From Tupaia tana (Eukaryota; Chordata; Mammalia; Scandentia; Tupaiidae): DNA of 64,000 bases. The stretch spans positions 153,448,495-153,512,494 of the forward strand of contig JAKSZU010000002.1 in the NCBI GenBank assembly GCA_026018925.1, read 5' to 3'. Position numbers and translations under genes: made by a program. Within the stretch, counting starts at the first letter, position 1; each line of letters opens with the position of its first letter. The notes under the pieces are model-generated. The model searched no databases. It had not been told where the DNA came from and saw nothing but the letters and a program-made list of their open reading frames with translations. Shown piece by piece: positions 1-10,679 of the stretch.

Positions 1-106
1 CCCTAATCCCTACTCAAAGCAAAACCACTTTCACATGGCTAATCTCACTTTATCTTCTTTACAGCCCTGTAAAAATGAGCAAGACAAAAGTGCATGCATC
101 TCTCTC

Positions 107-373
107 TTTTTTTTTTTTAACCTTTTTTTCTTTTTAAAGAGAGATTTTTGCTATAGGGTGCATGCACTTGCTAGAAAGAGAGATAGAAAGCAAGATATCA
201 CCCCCCCAGAGGGGATGGCCACACCACAATCCCTTCTCCATTCTCCTCTTGGGATCTTGGGCATGCATGCACATGTGGCCGGCATAAGTTTTAAGTCACT
301 GGGTCTGGGACTTGAAGCATGGTCCACTACATGGGAGTCCAGCAACATCGCCATTATGCTATCTGCTGGTCCC
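107..373 (-). mobile_element. SINE-A (Ai type), full length
   Basis: Read on the minus strand it has the head (reverse complement ends GCTGGTCCC at 373), the body with GGGATCTTGGGC, and a T-rich tail at 107-140. The B box is degraded (acttgaagc). The AT-rich tail is interrupted by C, so this is not a recent copy. Confidence 0.85.
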
Positions 374-633
374 AGAAATTAACCTCTTAATCAAAGGAGA
401 AACCACGTTTCACAGCAGAGAAATTGCTGGCAGGGCAAAGCTTAACTGATGCCGCTCCACTTTCCATTGTCAGGATATCCGAAGGAACAGGCAGGCAGCC
501 CAGAGCAGGTTCACATGATAGATTTAGTTCTCAATTAGCTTTAATGAGTACTACCGGTTGAAGGGACATGTTTGTTGGGAAATGAGCTCACATTTTTTTC
601 ATTACTGATGTACCCTGAATATAATATTATAAT
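374..633. other. Unassigned spacer
   Basis: Between two SINEs I see no reading frame, repeat or motif that I can name. The sequence is ordinary mammalian intergenic DNA. Confidence 0.5.
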
Positions 634-876
634 TGGGCTGACCCTGTACCTAGTGATTAAGTGACCCAGATCCCATGTGGCCCACCATGGTTCAAATCCC
701 TGCTTGGTGACTTGAAAAACATGCTGGGCACATATGGGTGCCCCAACTCCCAGCAAGATGGAGAAATGGAAAAGAAGGAATTGAAGTGTAGTCATGCCCC
801 ATTTGGAGAATGCTTTCTCCCGCTCCCTTTCTCATTTCCCTGGTGAGCACATGTGCCCTATGCAATTAAAATAAAA
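634..876 (+). mobile_element. SINE-C
   Basis: The head is GGGCTGACCCTG with CCCATGTGGCC and a B-box-like GGTTCAAATCCC. The body ends with GAGCACATGTGCCCTATGC and a short AATTAAAATAAAA tail. It is more diverged than the A copies, consistent with an older family. Confidence 0.75.
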
Positions 877-1194
877 GAATACGATTATAACTGTGTTTGT
901 TGTTATATAGTGAACCATTCATTGGAGGGAACCATGCAGAGCACGTAATTCAACTTCCTTCTTTGAGAAACAATAAACAAAACCTGCCGAGGTGAGCCAT
1001 TTGCCCAAGGACATGCCGTGGATTACCATAATGTTCCTCATAGAAACAGTAACAGCCACCTGGGACTGCTGAAACATGTCATGGATTTGAAGTGATTGCA
1101 GGACTGAGGGAAAGAAGTAAGTTTGCATCACGGGCCGAATTCCTTTTCCTAGGCCTCAGGCTACGCTAGATCATTCTAGACTCATGGTTACACC

Positions 1195-1457
1195 TTTTTT
1201 TTTTTTTTTTTTTTTTAACTTCCAGTTTTTTATTTTACTCATGATAGAGAGCATATGCTCACGAGAAGGAGAGAGAAGCACCCTTGACAGGATCCATCAT
1301 GCTGTGATTCCCTTCCTCCTGCCTTCCAGCTCATCAGGCTTCACGCGCACGTGAACAAGCCCGGCATACTATCCTGGGGATCCAAACCTGTGACCAGCCA
1401 TGTGGCCTCCAGCACAGAAGTCCACCATGCCACCAACTGTCCAACCCAGGCTGGACT
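1195..1457 (-). mobile_element. SINE-D, flanked by TSD
   Basis: A T run of about 22 starts at 1195. The element ends with the complement of a GGACAGTTGGTGGCATGG head. Imperfect flanking repeats catggttacacctttt and catgggtacacttttc mark the insertion. The body is strongly diverged from SINE-A. Confidence 0.7.
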
Positions 1458-1649
1458 TTCATGGGTACACTTTTCTAATTTTCAGTTGTGACATCTGGGA
1501 TATAATACCATCAACAAACAGCTGTCCTGAGTGAATGATTGTCCCCCACATCTAGCCAGGAAGGGGTGCAGTAAAGTGTTACTCATATTCAGTAAGCTCA
1601 TCCAAGATGGGACAAGGCATAGTCTTGTATTAAAACTCCCCAGCCACCC

Positions 1650-2150
1650 TCTGCAGTCGACTGCTACTTTGGCCTTCGATAAGACAGGCGTTTGTAGTAT
1701 TCAGACCCTTGCATGGCTGTCTCTCTTATTGACTCCAGGCTTGGCCCTTCGACCAGCTCCAGTCAATGGGATATTGACGAGCATACAACAAGGCTTGATG
1801 ACCAAGCATGATCACCAAGATTGGATAAGCGCTCGCATGTTGGGACTCATCTTCTTGGGAAGCCAGTACCTGGGACATGTTCTTTTGGAACTCAGTTGCC
1901 CTATGAGGGGACACCAACCTAGCCTGCACAAAGGTCACACAGATAGACTCTGGCTAACAGCTCACCTGAGCACCCAAGGACACCTGGCATTGATCTGCTG
2001 AAATATGAGTAAGCCTTATCAGGAGGGGATCAATCTTCTAATCTCCCATTGGTTTACCCCAGCTGATGTCACATGGAGCTGAGGTAAGCTGCCTTCAACA
2101 AGCCCTGCTAAAATTCCAGAAGAGTAAGTAAATAAATACTTTTTTGGCTT
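1650..2150 (+). mobile_element. MLT1-like LTR (ERVL-MaLR)
   Basis: Several segments match my memory of mammalian MLT1/MST LTRs in the right order: CCAGTCAATGGGATATT, then GGCTTGAT...GCTCGCATGTTGGGACT, then the terminal CCCAGCTGATGTCACATGGAGC and AAGCCCTGCTAAAATTCC with an A-rich end near 2130. The 5' limit is approximate. The 156-residue reading frame at 1531-2001 lies mostly inside it and is therefore taken as chance. No internal region or partner LTR is seen. Family assignment is from memory; subfamily is not determined. Confidence 0.7.
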
Positions 2151-2159
2151 TTGATTAAA

Positions 2160-2411
2160 AAATTAAAAACTTTGAAATGATAAATCATTAGATAAAAAGC
2201 ACTTTTTCTCCATAATCTTTTGTACCTATATTTTATGCCTTATGATTCTACACACTTAATAGGTTTATACACATTAGATAATTTATTGAAATTTCAATAA
2301 ATAATTTTTGACTGTCTCATGATGTAGTAATCGGTTTAGACTTATGACCAGTTTACATCCAAATATCCTCAGATCCCAATACTTGGCAGTTTCTAGATAC
2401 AACAGATTGTT
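2160..2411. other. AT-rich spacer
   Basis: Low-complexity A/T-rich sequence between the LTR and a SINE, with no recognisable element. Confidence 0.5.
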
Positions 2412-2572
2412 TTCTTTTTTTAAAATTTTATTCATCATCATTATTTCTTTTTAATTTGACCAGAGAGAGCAAAAGAGAGAAAGTGAGAACGCATGCAACC
2501 AGGTCTGGGACTCGAACCACAGATGGCCATGTGGAGCAAAGTGTCTTAACCACCAAGCATGCCACCTGCCGG
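2412..2572 (-). mobile_element. SINE-B (short form), TSD
   Basis: This compact copy runs from a T/A-rich tail through TTTGACCAGAGAGAG directly to the head (GGTCTGGGACTCGAACC ... GCCACCTGCCGGCCCC), with no body. The TSD is caacagattgttttct and caacagactgttttct. Confidence 0.85.
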
Positions 2573-2579
2573 CCCCACA

Positions 2580-3075
2580 ACAGACTGTTTTCTCTCCACT
2601 GTATATTTCTTGATCATGTATTAACTAATTTAGCAATCATGGTGATAGGTACCATGGTGAGAAAGTTCATTTGTCCCTTTGTAAAGAGAATTATAACCAC
2701 AGTATAAGCCCGTAAGTGTAAAATAACGAATCCAGTGTTCATTGATATTTCCTAGCATCGTGGATCAACCAGGCTCCAAGGTAAGTCTGTACTATCCCCA
2801 GCAGGGCTGAGAGGTATAGAATTCTAGAAGCCAAGGTCCCTTAAACTTACTAACTTTATAAAAGCTCTAGTAAGTTTCTTCCTTCAACCTGAGACTTTAA
2901 GAACACAACATATATGAATAGTCTGGACAAATGACTTGAGAAAATACAGCAAAATATAGTGACTAGAAGTGATAAGCAGATAATAATGAATAATTTACTA
3001 TTTACATATTTATTAAACTACACACTCATTGTCCTTCCTTCCCTCATCCTAATAGTAATCTCTTAGATTCTACTT
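2580..3075. other. Unassigned spacer
   Basis: A/T-rich intergenic sequence with no recognised repeat or coding potential. Confidence 0.45.
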
Positions 3076-3079
3076 GGGT

Positions 3080-3344
3080 TTTGTTTTTTGTTTTGTTTTG
3101 TTTTTTACTTTTTTGTACTAGGGTGGGTGCACTTGTCAGAAAGGGACAGAGAGAGGGAATGTGTGAAATCACCCCCTGAGGGACGATGACCATGCTGTAA
3201 GCCCTTCTCCATTCTCCTCCTGGGATTTTTGGGTATGCATGCACACATGCCAGCATGACTTTCAAGCCACCAGGTCTGGGACTCAAACCACAGTCAACCA
3301 TGTGGGAATCCAGTGCCTTAACCACCATGCTACCTGCTGGCCCC
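3080..3344 (-). mobile_element. SINE-A2
   Basis: The T-rich tail contains TTTTG repeats. The body has ATCACCCCCTGAGGG, in which the palindrome has decayed. The head ends GCTACCTGCTGGCCCC. It abuts another SINE, of family D, at 3362. Confidence 0.85.
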
Positions 3345-3361
3345 ATTCTAATCATTCTTAA

Positions 3362-3603
3362 GGTTTTTTTTTCTTTCTTTCTTTACTTCCTTCTTTTTCT
3401 TTCTTTCTCTGTTTCTTTCTTGTTTTCTTTCTTCCTTTCTGAGTGACAGCAAGATAAGCACCCCCAACAGGGCCTCCACACCACCATGGGTGATGGGCAC
3501 ATGTCTACCTGGCACACCCAGAGAGGACTCGGGATGCAAACCTGGAACCTTCCCATGTGGCTCAGCCTTGCAGAGCAAGGTACTGCTGCACCTCCGTCTA
3601 GCC
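3362..3603 (-). mobile_element. SINE-D with long TTTC-type tail
   Basis: About 75 bp of T/C-rich tail (CTTT units) precede a diverged body and a head whose complement reads GGGCTAGACGGAGGTGCAGC. Apparent reading frames on both strands come from the tract. Confidence 0.6.
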
Positions 3604-3604
3604 C

Positions 3605-4424
3605 ATATTTTTAATGTCATTATTTTTAAGACAATGACAACTATTTTTATTACAAGCAAAGAATTTTTTGATGATTAAGGATAGGGTAGGAAGTATGCTT
3701 ACTTCACTGTAAGATTTTTAGAGAGGCTTATCATTTTCAGCATCTGTAAGACTAGATTACTGCAGTCTTATGGAACAGGCTTTTCTATCTCCCACACAGA
3801 TTAATTTAGACATGAAGATTGCATCATTGTGGGCTGAGATTGTGAGGCAAATGGTAGACTTCCCTCTCAAATCATTTGTGTGAAAAGGCAGATTAACATT
3901 GAACACTATAATAATTGCACTTTGGCCAGACTTTGTGAAATAGGGTTAGGCTCCATGGACCAGTGGTTGGAGCAGCGGACAGCCATGAACGGTGCACACT
4001 GTCTCTGCCCAGACACCTTTCAGAAAGAACATGGACGGATCCGTATCCTCGAACATTCTAGAAGGCATCTACTCTCTTCTGGAACCCTTTCTCTCCAGTC
4101 AAGACACAGTTCCTCTTCCCAGTGTCACTTCCATCTCTGCTCATCGACTTTAGCCTATTTTAAACCAAACTAACCAGATAAAAACTCAAGAAGAACTTGA
4201 ACAAGAGAGGAAATAACACTACGTCCTTTCTACTTTCATTCCTGTCTGCAGAGTAGTAATAAACTTGAACTTCCCTTCTGAAAAAGAAAGCAATGTTTGC
4301 CATGCGGAGCTTCTGGTGTAATCTAAACTTGTATTTATTTTATTTTATTTGTGATTTTACAACGTGCTTGAAGAACGGTGATTTCTTTTCTTTTATGAGA
4401 TATATACAGCTTCGTTTTTAAAAA
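3605..4424. other. Unassigned spacer
   Basis: No recognised element. The stretch at 3935-4000 has a weak tRNA-like look but lacks a tail and a clear B box, so I do not call it. Confidence 0.45.
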
Positions 4425-4637
4425 GCACATTACTGAGATATGACTGACATACATAAAGATGTACATGTTTCATATATAGTACTTGGTGAGTTTGGAGATA
4501 ATTACACATGACAGTCTAAACCATAAACCCCTATCTCACCACCAAAAGTTGCTTCTTTATTTTTCTTCCTTTCTTTCTTTCTTTTTCTTTTTTTTTATTA
4601 TTATTATTTTTTTTGGTGATAAGAACATTCAACATTT

Positions 4638-4905
4638 GGGATCAGCAGTTAGCTTAATGGCTATGTCGCTGGACTCCCATGTAGTCGACCGTGGTTTGAG
4701 TCCCGGACCCAGTGGCTTAAACTCAGGCCAGGCGTGTTTGTGTGTGTGCCCAAGATCCCGAGAGGAGAATGGAGGAGAAGGGATTGTGGCATGGCCATCC
4801 CCCCTGGGGGGTGATTTCTCTCTTTCTGTCTCTCTGTCTCTCTCTGTCTCTCTGGAGAGCACACGCACCCTATAGCAAAAATGTCTCCAAAAAAGAAAAA
4901 AAACC
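4638..4905 (+). mobile_element. SINE-A1, inserted in L1
   Basis: Full-length with GGGATCAGCAGTTAGC head, a near-perfect C6/G6 palindrome near 4799-4813, and AAAAATGTCTCC before the A tail. An imperfect TSD, cattcaacattt and catttaacataa, places it inside the surrounding L1. Confidence 0.92.
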
Positions 4906-5287
4906 ATTTAACATAAAATTTACCCTCTTAGTGAATTTTAAATGCACAATGCAGTGTTCTTAATTATAGACACTATACTGTACAGAGGATCTCTGAACTT
5001 CTTCATCTTTATAACTGAACTTTGTCTTCTTTGACTAATATCTCCTGATTTCCCCTTCTCCCCACCCCTGGCAAGCACCATCCCACCCTCTGCTTCTATG
5101 TCTTTGATTACTTTGGCTTGATCACACAAATGACATTAGGTGGCCTCTGTTCTTCCCATTTTGTTCTGCACAATGTTCTCCAAGTTAACCATGTTGTCAC
5201 AAATGGCAGAATTTCCGTCTTTTAGAAGGCTGAATAATACTCCATTGCACGTAAATATCATATTTTCTTTATCAATTCACTCATTAT

Positions 5288-5563
5288 TTAGATATTTATT
5301 TATTTATTTAGACTCTCTCCATAAGGCATGTGCACTCACCAGCACACACAAGAGAGAAACAGAGACAGAGAGATAGAAGGTGAGAAATCATAGCTCAGGG
5401 GGATGGCCATGCTGCAATAGCTTCCCTTCCATTCTGCTCTCAGGATTTGGGAACACAAGCACACTTACCTGGCATGATTTTCAAGCCATCAGTCTGGGAC
5501 TTGAACCACAGTCAGCCATATGGGAGTTGAGCTCTTTAACCTCTTATGCCACCTGCTGGCCCC
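5288..5563 (-). mobile_element. SINE-A2, inserted in L1
   Basis: The tail is a (TTTA)n tract at 5288-5310. The head complement is GGGGCCAGCAGGTGGC. L1 sequence is continuous on either side. Confidence 0.88.
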
Positions 5564-5664
5564 AGTAGACATTTATTATAGGTTGCTTCTTTGCCTTGGC
5601 TTTTGTGAAGACAATGGGATCAGAAAGAAAAAGATATTTAGGAATAATCTTAATCAAAGAAGTC

Positions 5665-5942
5665 AGGGCCAGCAGGTGGTGTGTGGCTAAGGCACTGGAT
5701 TCTCACATGGCTGACTGCATTTCGAGTCCCAGATCTAGAGGCTGGAAAATCACACCAGGTGTTGTATGTGTGCGCATGCGCGTATGTGCACAAAATCCTA
5801 AGAGGAGAATGAAGGAGAAGGGACTGCGGTGTGGTCATCCCCTCTTGGGGGGTGAATTCTCACTTTCTCTCTGTCTTTCTCTGTGTCGATGGCGAGTGCA
5901 TGTACCATACAGCAAAAATCTCTCAAAAAAAAAAAAAAAAAA
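5665..5942 (+). mobile_element. SINE-A2
   Basis: GGGCCAGCAGGTGGTGTGTGG head, ATGTGTGCGCATGCGCGTATGTG alternating tract (quoted in part) in the body, and an 18-base A run. The B box is TTTCGAGTCCC. Confidence 0.9.
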
Positions 5943-6241
5943 GTAGAAGAAAATTCTAGACACAACTTCATTGTTTCCTTCATTTAAAACATCCTAATTA
6001 AATTGGAATAAGCTGATATTCATTGGGCATTTGATGAATGGAGCCATAGATGCCTGACAAAACCATTAAGTAGTCACACTTAACAGCAGGAACTTCGAAG
6101 TACCAAAAGTAAGCAATAACTTACCATAATCAGATTGAACTGGTCATTGGTGAGATTTGACAATCATACCAGTTGATTTCCATCTTGTGATGCAAATTTT
6201 GAATTAACAAGGGAAATTAGAAGTCCAGAGTTGAAGACCAT
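5943..6241. other. Unassigned spacer
   Basis: A/T-rich, no recognised element. Confidence 0.45.
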
Positions 6242-6510
6242 GGGACCAGCAAATGATGTAGTGGTTACATGGCTGGACTACCACACGGTTGACTGTAGTT
6301 CTAGTCCGGGACCCAGTGGCTTTAAAATCACACTGGATGCATGTGTGTGAGTGCCCAAGATTCCAGGAGAAAAATGGAGGAGAAGGGATTGCGGCATACC
6401 GAACCCCCATGGAGGGTGATTTCTCACTCTCCCTCTCCCTGTCTCAGTCTCTCTCTTTGGTGAGCACATACACCCTATGGTAAAAACCTCTTGAAAAAAA
6501 AAAGAAGAAG
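6242..6510 (+). mobile_element. SINE-A, intermediate
   Basis: Head GGGACCAGCAAATGATGTAG, B box AGTTCTAGTCCGG (mutated), body intact, CCTCTTGAAAAA tail. The body palindrome is reduced to CCCCCATGGAGGG. Confidence 0.88.
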
Positions 6511-6839
6511 AATAAAGAGATCCAAGGTTAGTTTTGAACATGCTTCATATTTTTCACTTAAGAGGAACCTTCATCTGTATCATGGGGTGAACCTGTAATA
6601 AAAATATGAGAACCAGTTCCTAAAAAGGGAGAAGTAAAAATTAAAGGAAGAGGGAAAAGGGAAGGCATAATATATATCATAAAGGTTTGAAGATTAAATA
6701 GACAAACAGAACAAACTTCAGAAAGTTCTGCTACTAAGTTTATAGCATGTATAAAATGTTAGTCGTATTCCTTAACTGTTAATAGAAATAGGTCTCCATA
6801 AACCCCCTACTCACAGGCCATAGAGACCATTTATACAGG
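6511..6839. other. Unassigned spacer
   Basis: Purine-rich and A-rich sequence (6600-6720) without a nameable repeat. Confidence 0.45.
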
Positions 6840-7035
6840 AGCCGTGTGTACATTTTAATAACATCAAAAGAAATAGCAATATTACATTTTCTTCAAATGA
6901 CCTTTTATGTCACTTTCCTGTTTTCTACTTGGTTGCTTATTTTTTCTTATGGAATTGTAAGAGCTTTTCATGGTATGGTGGAAATTTGTTTTTACCTAAG
7001 TGTGATACAAATTTTGCCTGACATGGTGCTTACTT
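6840..7035 (-). mobile_element. Possible L1 ORF2/3' fragment
   Basis: TTCAAATGACCTTTTATG, ACTTGGTTGCTTATTTTTTC and GAATTGTAAGAGC follow in the order found in the complement of the L1 3' end. Divergence is high and the match is from memory. Confidence 0.45.
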
Positions 7036-7039
7036 TTGA

Positions 7040-7266
7040 TTTTTTTTTAACTGCCAGAGAGTACACACACTTGCCAGAGACAGAGAGACAAGCAGAACCC
7101 CTTGATGGGGCATTGTCACCCCACAATCCCTTCTCCATTTCTCTGTCTTGTTGGGATTTGGGGCATGCACACACGTGTGCCTGGCATGTTACTCAAGCAA
7201 CAGGGAGTAGGATTCAAACCACAGTAGGCCATGTGGAATTGTGCTTCCATAACTATTCGGCTGTAG
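7040..7266 (-). mobile_element. SINE-C, diverged
   Basis: T run, AACTGCCAGAGAG, ACAATCCCTTCTCC body and a head complement containing GGCCTACTGTGGTTTGAATCC. It sits just upstream of a CA tract and the HNRNPA3 pseudogene. Confidence 0.7.
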
Positions 7267-7287
7267 GAGACTGGTCAGCTTTTGAGA

Positions 7288-7368
7288 TACACACACGCAC
7301 ACACACACACACACATGCGCGTGCGCACACACACATGCACACACACACATGCACACACACACACACAG
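7288..7368. repeat. (CA)n / CG-interrupted alternating tract
   Basis: About 80 bp of alternating purine-pyrimidine with ATGCGCGTGCGC inserts. It touches the 5' end of the pseudogene. Confidence 0.9.
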
Positions 7369-7589
7369 CTGTTTCAAGAGAAGATTCTGTAAAGCCTGGT
7401 GCCCATCTTACAGTGAAGAAACTTTTGTTGGTATTAAAGAAGCTACCAAAGAATATAATTTGAAAGACGACTTTGAAAAGCTTGGTGAGACTTAAATCAT
7501 AGACGTTACCAAAAATGGAGTAAAAAAAAGAGAGGATTTGCTTTTTTAATTTTTGATGACTGTGGTACTGTTGATAAAGTTATTGCTCA

Positions 7590-7847
7590 GGGGCCAACAG
7601 GTGGTGTAGTCGTTAAAGCACTGGACTCCCACATAGCCCACCACGGAACAAATTCTGGATCCAGCAGCTTGAAAATCACACTGGGAGGGTGTGCATGTGT
7701 GACCAAAATTCCAGGAGGAGAGTGGTGGAAAAGGGATTGTGGTGTGGCCATCCCCCCGGAGGGTGATTTCTCATTTTCTCACTCACTGTTTCTCTCTGTT
7801 TCTCTCTGGCAAGTACATATACTCTGTAGCAATACCTTAAAAAAAAA
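7590..7847 (+). mobile_element. SINE-A2 inside the HNRNPA3 pseudogene
   Basis: Inserted in the RRM2 remnant. The TSD-like pair ttattgctcag and atgttgctcag flanks it. The tail is short (9 A). The palindrome is CCCCCCGGAGGG. Confidence 0.9.
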
Positions 7848-7873
7848 TGTTGCTCAGAAATACCACAATATCA

Positions 7874-8148
7874 GGACCAGCAGATGGTGTAATGGTTACG
7901 TTGCTGGACTCCCATGTAGTAAACTGCGATTCGAGTCTCAGACCTGGTGGCTTAAAATTCACACTGGGCGCATGTGTGTGTGAGCCCAAAATTCTTAAAG
8001 GAGATTGGAGGAGATGGCAGCATGGCCATCCTTCCTGGGAGGTGATTTCTCATTTTCTGTCTCTCTGTCTCTCCAGCGAACACAGGTGCCCTATAGCAAA
8101 AATCTCTCTCTAAAACAAACAAACAAACAAAAAAAACCAAAAACAAAA
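7874..8148 (+). mobile_element. SINE-Ai inside the HNRNPA3 pseudogene
   Basis: Inserted only 24 bp after the previous SINE, between sequence for QKYH and NGHN. The tail consists of AAAC repeats. The TSD is weak (caatatc / ataatatt). Confidence 0.9.
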
Positions 8149-8191
8149 TAATATTAATGGGCATAATTGTGAAATGAAAAAGACTTTTTCT

Positions 8192-8463
8192 GGGGCCAGC
8201 AGGTGGGTTGTAGGTTAAGGCACTAGATCCTATGTGGCTGGCTGTGGGCTTCGAGTCTCCAGCGCTTGAAAATCATGCCAGGCATATGTACATGTGTGCC
8301 CAAATTCCCAAAAAGAGATTGGAGGAGAAGGAATTGAGGCGTGGCATTCTCCCGGGGGAGGTAAGGGGTATGGGGAGGAGATTTTCTCACTTTCTCTCTT
8401 TCTCCTCGTCTGTCTGCCTCTGGTGAGCATATGTACCCTATAGCGGAAACAAATAAACAAATA
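8192..8463 (+). mobile_element. SINE-A2 inside the HNRNPA3 pseudogene
   Basis: TSD aaaaagactttttct before and aaaaaggctctttct after, i.e. the codons for K-A-L-S. The head has an extra G (GGTGGGTTG) and the B box is GCTTCGAGTCTCC. The tail has an AAATAAAC pattern. Confidence 0.9.
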
Positions 8464-8912
8464 AAAAAGGCTCTTTCTAAACAAGAGATGCCATCTGCTG
8501 AAACATGAGAGGTTGTAGAAATGGGTCTGAAACTTTATGGGTTGTGAAAGAAACTTTGAAGGTGGTGGAGGTAATTTCGGTTTGGTCACGGTGGACACTT
8601 TGGTGGAAGATGAGGATATGACGGTGGAGATGGTGGCAGCAGAGGTAGTTATGGAGGAGGGGATGAGGAACATAAAGGACGGGGAGACAGTGACAGTAAC
8701 CATGACAGAGGTCCTGGTTACAGTGGTAGAGGGGGCTATGGTGGTGGTGGGCCAGGATATAAAAACCAGGGTTCTGGATATGGGGCGATAGTGAAGGATA
8801 TGATTGGTACCACGAAGGGCGAAGCTTTGATGGTGGTAAATGTGGTGGTGGTGGGAAACCATGATGATTCAGGAACCTGCAGTGGACAGCAGCCATCAAA
8901 TTGTGGACCCGT

Positions 8913-9436
8913 GGGGCCAGTTCCATGGCCTGATGGATAAGATGGTCAGATGCTGGGAACCAGCAGTTAGCGTAATGGCTATGTCGCTGGACTCCCACGT
9001 AGTCGACCGCGGTTCGCGTCTCGGACCCGGTGGCTTACAACTCACGCCGGGTGCGTGTGCGTGCGTGCCCAAGATCCCGAGAGGAGAATGGAGGAGAAGG
9101 GATTGCGGCATGACCATCCCCCCTGGGGGGTGATTTCTCGCTTTCTATCTCTCTGTCTCTGTCTGTCTGGCGAGCGCACGCGCCCTATAGCGAAAAAACC
9201 TCTCCAAAAAAAAAAAAAAAAGATGGTCAGATGCCCCATGGCCAACAACTTGTTCAAATCTGTGGACTTGAGAAACATGCCAGGCGTGTATGCCTGCAAA
9301 TTCACAACCGCAAAAAAGGGAGAGATGGAAAAGGGATGGTAGTGTGACCATTATCCGTGGGGACTCTTCTCCTCTCCCCTTTTCTCCTTCTCTCTCTCTG
9401 GCAAGTACACGTACCCTCTAGCCAAAAAAAAAAAAA
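8913..9436 (+). mobile_element. SINE-C inside the pseudogene, itself split by a SINE-A1
   Basis: Pieces 8913-8954 and 9221-9436. Flanks ggacccgtg and gggcccatg are its TSD in the GPMKG region. The A tail grades into the GAAA tract at 9440-9480. It must be older than the SINE-A1 it contains. Confidence 0.82.
8955..9220 (+). mobile_element. SINE-A1, 'GGGAACC' subtype, nested
   Basis: A perfect 14-bp TSD, agatggtcagatgc (8940-8953 and 9221-9234), proves insertion into the SINE-C. CpGs are largely intact. The B box reads GGTTCGCGTCTC rather than GGTTCGAGTCCC, a difference shared with the copy at 38028. An AGCGAAAA motif precedes the 16-base A tail. Confidence 0.95.
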
Positions 9437-9443
9437 AAAGAAA

Positions 9444-9479
<36 letters not shown>

Positions 9480-9480
9480 G
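9437..9480. repeat. (GAAA)n microsatellite
   Basis: Eleven or so GAAA units extending the A tail of the preceding SINE-C. Confidence 0.9.
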
Positions 9481-10404
9481 AGGAAGAAAAAGATGGGCCC
9501 ATGAAAGGAGACAGTTTTGGTGGAAGCAGGCCAGGCATTCCCTAAGGTGGTGGTTATGGATTGGTGGCAGAAGTGGTAGATATAGTAGCAGGAGGTTCTA
9601 AAAACAGCAGAAAAGGGCTACAGTTCTTGAGAGCGAGCGAGTTGGGAAAGCTGCAGGTTACTTTGAGACAGTCATCCCAGAGGCATTAGAGAAGTGTAAA
9701 AATCTTCCACAGGAGGAACAATGCCCAGTCACAAACGATACTGCAGCTTAAACAGGGACGCCTCCTTGTTCGGGACCGTTAGAGCCAGTTTGCGAAACAT
9801 GCGGCTATTGATTTCCGCAATGGCGTGTCAATTAGACGTACATTCTCTGGTCTTTTATCTACTGGAGCCTTTTATTTTTCTTATATCAGGTGTATTGCCC
9901 TATAAATCGTGGTAGTGGTATCAGGAATAAAAATGAAAGGATTTTTATGTAACTTTCAATTTTTGTGTTCTGTTGATCTACATTTCGGTATGGAAACTAT
10001 GTCAAAATGCAGTTTTGAAGGTATTTCCTTGAGTTAACAAGTCAAGATCATTGTTAATTACTACTTTATATAAATTTTGCTAAAGTTAACTGTCAAGAAA
10101 CACCTGCCGACTTGCAGTTTGAGCAAATTCTGTTCTTCCTACTTCTAAACCATGATGGGAATGGTTGTTGATAAATGCGGAGGAGAGAAATTTGCATGTT
10201 TGCAATACGTGTATTAGATAAATGGGATTGGGCATTTATATCCCCTCCCGGCCACTGCCCTCGGCGCTCCAGCAGTATCAGCCGGAGAGACCAGCCTTTC
10301 CCATGGTGCATTAGTAGCACTAAGATTATCTTCGAATGAAAAAAAAAAAAATCTCACAATTCAGAAAAAGAAAAAGCAAAATTTACGTTAAAAATGATAA
10401 CAAT

Positions 10405-10643
10405 AGGTGCCAGTAGATGGCATAATGGTTACGTCACTGTTCTCCCACATGGCCAACCACAGTTTGAGTCCTGGACCCGGGGGCTTGAAAATCACGCCAG
10501 CCTGTATGTGTATGTGCCCAAGATCCTGGGAGGAGAAGGGATTGTCATCCTCCGTGGGAGGTGATTCTCACTTTCTCTCTCACTGTCTCAGTCTCTCTTC
10601 AGCGAGTACACTCGCCCTAAGGCAAAATCCTCTGACAAAAAAA
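10405..10643 (+). mobile_element. SINE-Ai with body deletion
   Basis: TSD gataacaata and gataatgata. The body lacks the usual AATGGAGGAGAAGG duplication (only GGAGGAGAAGGGATTG) and the palindrome region is shortened to CATCCTCCGTGGGAGG. Confidence 0.88.
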
Positions 10644-10679
10644 GATAATGATAGTAAATTTCATGGTGGTTTTTTCAAC

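Larger units (their letters stand above)
4425..5680 (-). mobile_element. Old L1 3' region (L1M-type), split by two SINEs
   Basis: In three pieces (4425-4637, 4906-5287, 5564-5660) the plus strand reads as the complement of an old L1: GAGATATGACTGACATAC, CATAAAATTTACC, CCCTGGCAAGCACCATCC, AGGCTGAATAATACTCCATTG, then GGTTGCTTCTTTGCCTTGGC. The order follows the known L1M consensus, so the two SINEs interrupt one element. No coding capacity remains. Confidence 0.8.
7366..10351 (+). pseudogene. HNRNPA3P: Processed pseudogene of HNRNPA3, 5'-truncated and split by SINEs
   Basis: Pieces at 7366-7589, 7849-7872, 8149-8191, 8464-8912 and 9494-10351 join in order to an hnRNP A3-type mRNA without introns. 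The first piece encodes remnants of AVSREDSVKPGAHLTVKK just before RRM2, with a decayed RNP1 (KRGFAF). The next pieces give QKYH, NGH and KKALSKQEM. Then come the Gly-rich tail ([22 protein letters not shown]) and GPMKG. A 3'-UTR follows with AATAAA near 9923 and an A run at 10338-10351. Stops and frameshifts occur throughout, so it is dead. The Gly-rich tail fits A3 better than A1 or A2/B1, judged from memory. The antisense reading frame at 8230-8862 is an artefact of this repeat-rich tail. Confidence 0.88.

Noticed and set aside
1531-2001. 156-codon open frame as a possible gene
   Set aside because: It lies mostly within an MLT1-like LTR, has no recognised domain and no promoter or splice context.
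3935-4170. SINE-like head at GGACCAGTGGTTGGAGC
   Set aside because: No tail, TSD or B box; similarity is too short.
7288-7368. CRISPR-like or coding repeat
   Set aside because: It is a simple CA dinucleotide tract.
8230-8862. 210-codon minus-strand frame rich in Ser/Thr/His
   Set aside because: Antisense of the Gly-rich HNRNPA3 pseudogene tail and a SINE; composition is explained by the GGT-rich repeats.
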